In this document: piece after piece, positions 20,575 through 23,355 of the stretch
Layout: each line of letters begins with the position of its first letter
Position numbering within the stretch: the stretch's first letter is position 1
From: JAKJBL01 sp964461335
GTDB lineage: Bacteria > Bacillota > Clostridia > Christensenellales > CAG-138
Assembly: GCA_964461335.1 (NCBI GenBank)
Contig: CAYWTY010000022.1
Span: 1 to 23,355, forward strand
Direction of reading: 5' to 3'
Length of the DNA: 23,355 nt
Notes under the pieces: generated by a model
What the model was told of the DNA's origin: nothing
The model's database searches: none
Seen by the model: only the letters and a program-made list of their open reading frames with translations
Translations under genes and position numbers: made by a program

Positions 20575-23088
20575 TTAGCTTGAACGCAGAAGCTCAATGA
20601 ATGCAGCCCCTATTGTCGGATCATACAAAGTGCCAAGCCCATGCTCTAGAGCAAGCACTGCCTCTTTAAGGCTTTTTGCTTCTGTTTGTGTATGAGGATG
20701 CATCATTCGCTCATATGCTCCGGCTATTGACAGGATTCGCGCAAGCAATGGGATTGCTTCCCCAATCAAGCCCTTTGGGTAGCCTGAGCCATCCCAGTTT
20801 TCATGGTGTGCAAGCACAATTTCTGCAATTTCAAGCGTATCATCAAAATAGTTGAGGATTCTGTAACCTATAACAGGGTGCTGGTCAGCTTCTTTTTGTT
20901 CCTTTGAGCTAAATTCATGCCCTCTTTCCAGCAGGTTTTGGTCGAGAACAACCTTCCCTATATCATGAAGACGGCCTGCAAGCTCAAGCTTTTCAATATC
21001 CGCTTCAGGCAGCTTTAGAGCTTTGCCAAGCCTTTTTGACATTTGACTCACACGCTTTGAATGGAGCATTTCATGCTTGTTTGATGTATGAAGCGAAGCG
21101 ATTATTGCTTCTAATTCGCGTTTTGCAACATCTTTGCGCTCAAGCGTCTTTGCAGAATACATATTTGTTTCTGCATTTTTCAGCACCTGAAGTATATCTG
21201 TCGTATCCTCTGTTTTTGTATCGTAACCTATTGAAATGCTGCAGCCGATAGCGCTTACCCGCTCTAAAGCTATTCCTTCATTTATTCTTCGCGCAACTCC
21301 TTCAACCTCTTCTAAGCCTGTCTTTGGCAAGAGCAGCACAAATTCATCTCCCCCGTAACGCGCTAAAATATCATCTGTTCTGCAAGCGTTCTTCATAACC
21401 TCAGTTATTTTTACCAAGAGCATATCTCCAAACGAATGGCCGAAGATATCGTTTACAAGCTTTAGGTTATTTGTATCACCCATAAGAATTGAAATAGGCA
21501 GGTTTCGCCCAGTATCCAAGCGCTTAAGCTCTTCTTCAAAAAAGCGCCTGTTATATAAGCCTGTTAGCGCATCATGGAAGCTCATATATTCTATTCGCTT
21601 TAGCTGTGTTCGCTTTTCAGTTATGTCCCTAAATACAAGCACAACACCTGCGACTGTGCCCTTCTCATCAGCAATTGGCGCTGCGCTGTCTTCTAAATAG
21701 TATTTCTCACCAGTTTTCGAAATCATTACGATTTGCTCACCAAGCGCCTGTACTTCGCCGGTTGAAAACGCCATTTCAATAGGGTTATGGGTTGTTCGCT
21801 GCCCTTCTTCGTATGATATACTGAATACTTCCATATAGTTTAAACCCACAGCTTCTTCGAGCTCCCAGCCAGTTAACCTGCAGGCGACATTATTCATGAA
21901 CTCGATTTTTCTCTCGCGCCCTATTATTGTAACGCCCTCGCCTATGGACAATAATGTTTTAAGGTACTTACTGCGCTCATAACTTAGCGCCTCGTTTACC
22001 TCCCTCCGCTCTACTGCGTTCCATACACCGCTCATAAGCATTGAAATTTCTTTTGTATCTTCTTCTGAATATTCAGTACTTTTATTTGCGAAGCCGACAA
22101 CTGCAACAATCTTGCCGTCTATAAAAACAGGGATTGACATAAACCTATTTAATGCAACATGGCCTTCAGGGTAGCCCTTTTTCAGCGGGTTGGGTTTACT
22201 GAAGTCATTTATAATAACCGGCTTGCGCTGCCTTATGACTTCACCCCAAATCCCGGTTTGCTCAAGTTTATATATCTTTGGCTCCCCTTTAACTTTGCAT
22301 TCGCGCATAACGCCTTGTGTCCAGGTGTTTAGCACAAATTCTTCTTTTGCCTCATTGTAAAAGTAGATATACCCAAATTCACTGCCTGTGAGCTTCAAAA
22401 GCCCATGTAAGGCAAAATCAAGCTGCTCCTGTTTGCTTATAAATGTCTTGCTTAAAACATCATATAAAAGCTCGTTTCGTATAAGCGCACGCTCTTGTTC
22501 GCGCTTCTGTTCAAGCTCTTGAGTTACATCTCTTATATAGGCGCCTACGCCAAAAGCGCCGTTTTGCATGCGTACAGGGAATTTAATAGTTTTGAAATGT
22601 CTTCCGCCAATTGCTGCGCTGCCTTCAACAAGCTTTTGCTGCTTTAACGCATAAAGGTCTGTACTTGAGAACTCTTTAGCGTATTTGGTCTCAAATATAA
22701 TGCTATTATCATTTCCGAGCATGCTTTCTTTAGATAAGCCAACAGATTGTGCGAAGTTTCTGTTTACAAAGAGATATTTTAGGTTTTCATCCTTAAGATA
22801 TATATATCCAGGGTTTGCATCTATAAAAGTCTGCCTTAATTCATTGAAGTTTTCTAAAGCTTGAGTTGCCTTTGATAATGCTTTTGCTTTTTTGTACAGT
22901 ATTATTGAGAGAATCGCCAAAGCAATAATTGCTATAACGCCTATAACATCAACTGTATTAATATAATTTGAATGCGTTTTTTGAAGGTTTAGAATTGTTC
23001 CATCATTTATAAATGCTCTTGCCTTATGTGAAAGAGCAATTGAACTGAATATTGCTGAAGATACCAAAATAGTTTTCTTCACCCGCAC
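20575..23088 (-). CDS. Membrane PAS-GAF-PAS-GGDEF-HD-GYP cyclic-di-GMP signalling protein
   Basis: The 837-residue protein has a signal-like N-terminus (1-25), a short outside loop, a membrane helix (about 47-66), PAS (about 85-190), GAF (about 205-365), PAS (about 375-490), GGDEF (about 500-650) and HD-GYP (about 655-835). The diguanylate cyclase site is intact (YGGDEF, 578-583) with an RxxD inhibitory site five residues before it (570-573). The HD-GYP domain keeps LHDIGK (707-712), HPVIGYRIL (737-745) and HHENWDGSGYPKG (761-773). However, the RIxxVADAYDAM-type motif reads RILSIAGAYERM, with Gly790 at the Asp position. It may make, degrade or sense c-di-GMP; the balance is unknown. The start is GTG with AAGGG 6 bases upstream. 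It is a single-gene unit. Confidence 0.93.
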   Translation of the reverse strand: MRVKKTILVSSAIFSSIALSHKARAFINDGTILNLQKTHSNYINTVDVIGVIAIIALAILSIILYKKAKALSKATQALENFNELRQTFIDANPGYIYLKDENLKYLFVNRNFAQSVGLSKESMLGNDNSIIFETKYAKEFSSTDLYALKQQKLVEGSAAIGGRHFKTIKFPVRMQNGAFGVGAYIRDVTQELEQKREQERALIRNELLYDVLSKTFISKQEQLDFALHGLLKLTGSEFGYIYFYNEAKEEFVLNTWTQGVMRECKVKGEPKIYKLEQTGIWGEVIRQRKPVIINDFSKPNPLKKGYPEGHVALNRFMSIPVFIDGKIVAVVGFANKSTEYSEEDTKEISMLMSGVWNAVERREVNEALSYERSKYLKTLLSIGEGVTIIGRERKIEFMNNVACRLTGWELEEAVGLNYMEVFSISYEEGQRTTHNPIEMAFSTGEVQALGEQIVMISKTGEKYYLEDSAAPIADEKGTVAGVVLVFRDITEKRTQLKRIEYMSFHDALTGLYNRRFFEEELKRLDTGRNLPISILMGDTNNLKLVNDIFGHSFGDMLLVKITEVMKNACRTDDILARYGGDEFVLLLPKTGLEEVEGVARRINEGIALERVSAIGCSISIGYDTKTEDTTDILQVLKNAETNMYSAKTLERKDVAKRELEAIIASLHTSNKHEMLHSKRVSQMSKRLGKALKLPEADIEKLELAGRLHDIGKVVLDQNLLERGHEFSSKEQKEADQHPVIGYRILNYFDDTLEIAEIVLAHHENWDGSGYPKGLIGEAIPLLARILSIAGAYERMMHPHTQTEAKSLKEAVLALEHGLGTLYDPTIGAAFIELLRSS

Positions 23089-23109
23089 ATACCGCCCTTA
23101 GTTACCCTA

Positions 23110-23138
23110 AGTATAGCATTTAATATATTTTCCAGCAA
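23110..23138 (-). promoter_or_regulatory. Sigma-A promoter of the GGDEF/HD-GYP gene
   Basis: TTGCTG (23133-23138), a 17-base spacer and TATACT (23110-23115) lie on the minus strand. A TG one base before the -10 (TGC-TATACT) makes it an extended -10 promoter. Transcription would start near 23103, leaving a very short leader of about 15 bases that still includes the ribosome binding site. Confidence 0.65.
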
Positions 23139-23301
23139 TTCAGTAACCAGCTCAAAATTGAGCCGCTACTAACTATATTCGGCATATTTACAGCCAAACT
23201 TAACATAATGCTGCTTTTACTTTATTATTTATACTTTTGTTTGCGTCAAGTGTTTTACAAAAGGGGCTTACCAAGTCAAGCATTACCCCGCAGCTAATAT
23301 A

Positions 23302-23324
23302 CAAAAAGCACCGCTTCCGGTGCT
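23302..23324 (-). terminator. Rho-independent terminator of a gene beyond the right edge
   Basis: AGCACCG and CGGTGCT form a 7-bp stem with a CTTC loop (23307-23324), followed on the minus strand by TTTTTGTATATT. This should end a minus-strand gene lying to the right. In one frame a TAA at 23344-23346, about 20 bases before the stem, could be its stop, but too little sequence is present to identify it. In the plus direction the T run (TTCTTTTT) is several bases away, so that orientation is weaker. Confidence 0.8.
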
Positions 23325-23355
23325 GTTAGATTCTTTTTGCAGCTTATCGCATTGA

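Noticed and set aside
23325..23355. 3' end of a minus-strand gene at the right edge
   Set aside because: A stop codon before the terminator is plausible, but about ten bases of coding sequence cannot support a call.

Overview
The window looks like core chromosomal DNA from a low-to-moderate GC, Gram-positive-type bacterium, most likely a member of the Clostridia (Bacillota). The evidence is the gene order rimP-nusA-ylxR-ylxQ-infB-rbfA-nrnA-truB-ribF, strong GGAGG-type ribosome binding sites, sigma-A-like promoters, hairpin-plus-U-tract terminators, and envelope genes of Gram-positive type (LCP-like protein, CE4 deacetylase, phosphodiester glycosidase). I cannot name the genus from sequence alone. 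Almost every gene is on the minus strand; only a two-gene unit at 18237-20347 is on the plus strand. I saw no rRNA, tRNA, insertion sequence, prophage or CRISPR array.

Read right to left, in the direction of most transcription, the layout is as follows. (1) 20575-23088 is a membrane-anchored PAS-GAF-PAS-GGDEF-HD-GYP protein with its own promoter. (2) 18237-20347 is a divergent plus-strand pair: a secreted or anchored phosphodiester glycosidase translationally coupled to a degenerate LytR-CpsA-Psr (LCP) protein. It is preceded by a sigma-A-like promoter and a 22-bp operator-like inverted repeat. (3) 16975-17784 is a membrane-anchored polysaccharide deacetylase with a good terminator. (4) 9358-16832 is a tight eight-gene unit, queA-tgt-tsaE-tsaB-rimI-alpha/beta hydrolase-murF-ddl. 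It joins queuosine and t6A tRNA modification to the D-Ala-D-Ala branch of peptidoglycan synthesis. (5) 647-9076 is a nine-gene transcription/translation operon, rimP-nusA-ylxR-ylxQ-infB-rbfA-nrnA-truB-ribF. It starts from a good promoter followed by a leader hairpin that resembles a NusA-sensitive attenuator. (6) 96-428 is yajC, with its own probable promoter and a perfect-palindrome terminator.

The housekeeping genes work together in ribosome maturation (RimP, RbfA), initiation (IF2), elongation/termination control (NusA), RNA turnover (NrnA), tRNA modification (TruB, QueA, Tgt, TsaB, TsaE) and cell-wall precursor completion (Ddl makes D-Ala-D-Ala, MurF attaches it). The plus-strand pair and the deacetylase form a small envelope-modification neighbourhood.

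The most unusual points are: a 13-copy, 9-residue Q/G/R/aromatic tandem repeat in the N-terminal region of IF2; a MurF whose usual N-terminal substrate-binding domain is replaced by about 190 residues of membrane helices; the glycosidase plus an LCP-like protein that lacks the canonical catalytic arginines; a low-complexity Pro/Thr/Ser insertion inside the glycosidase domain; and an HD-GYP domain missing a normally conserved metal-binding Asp beside an intact GGDEF site.
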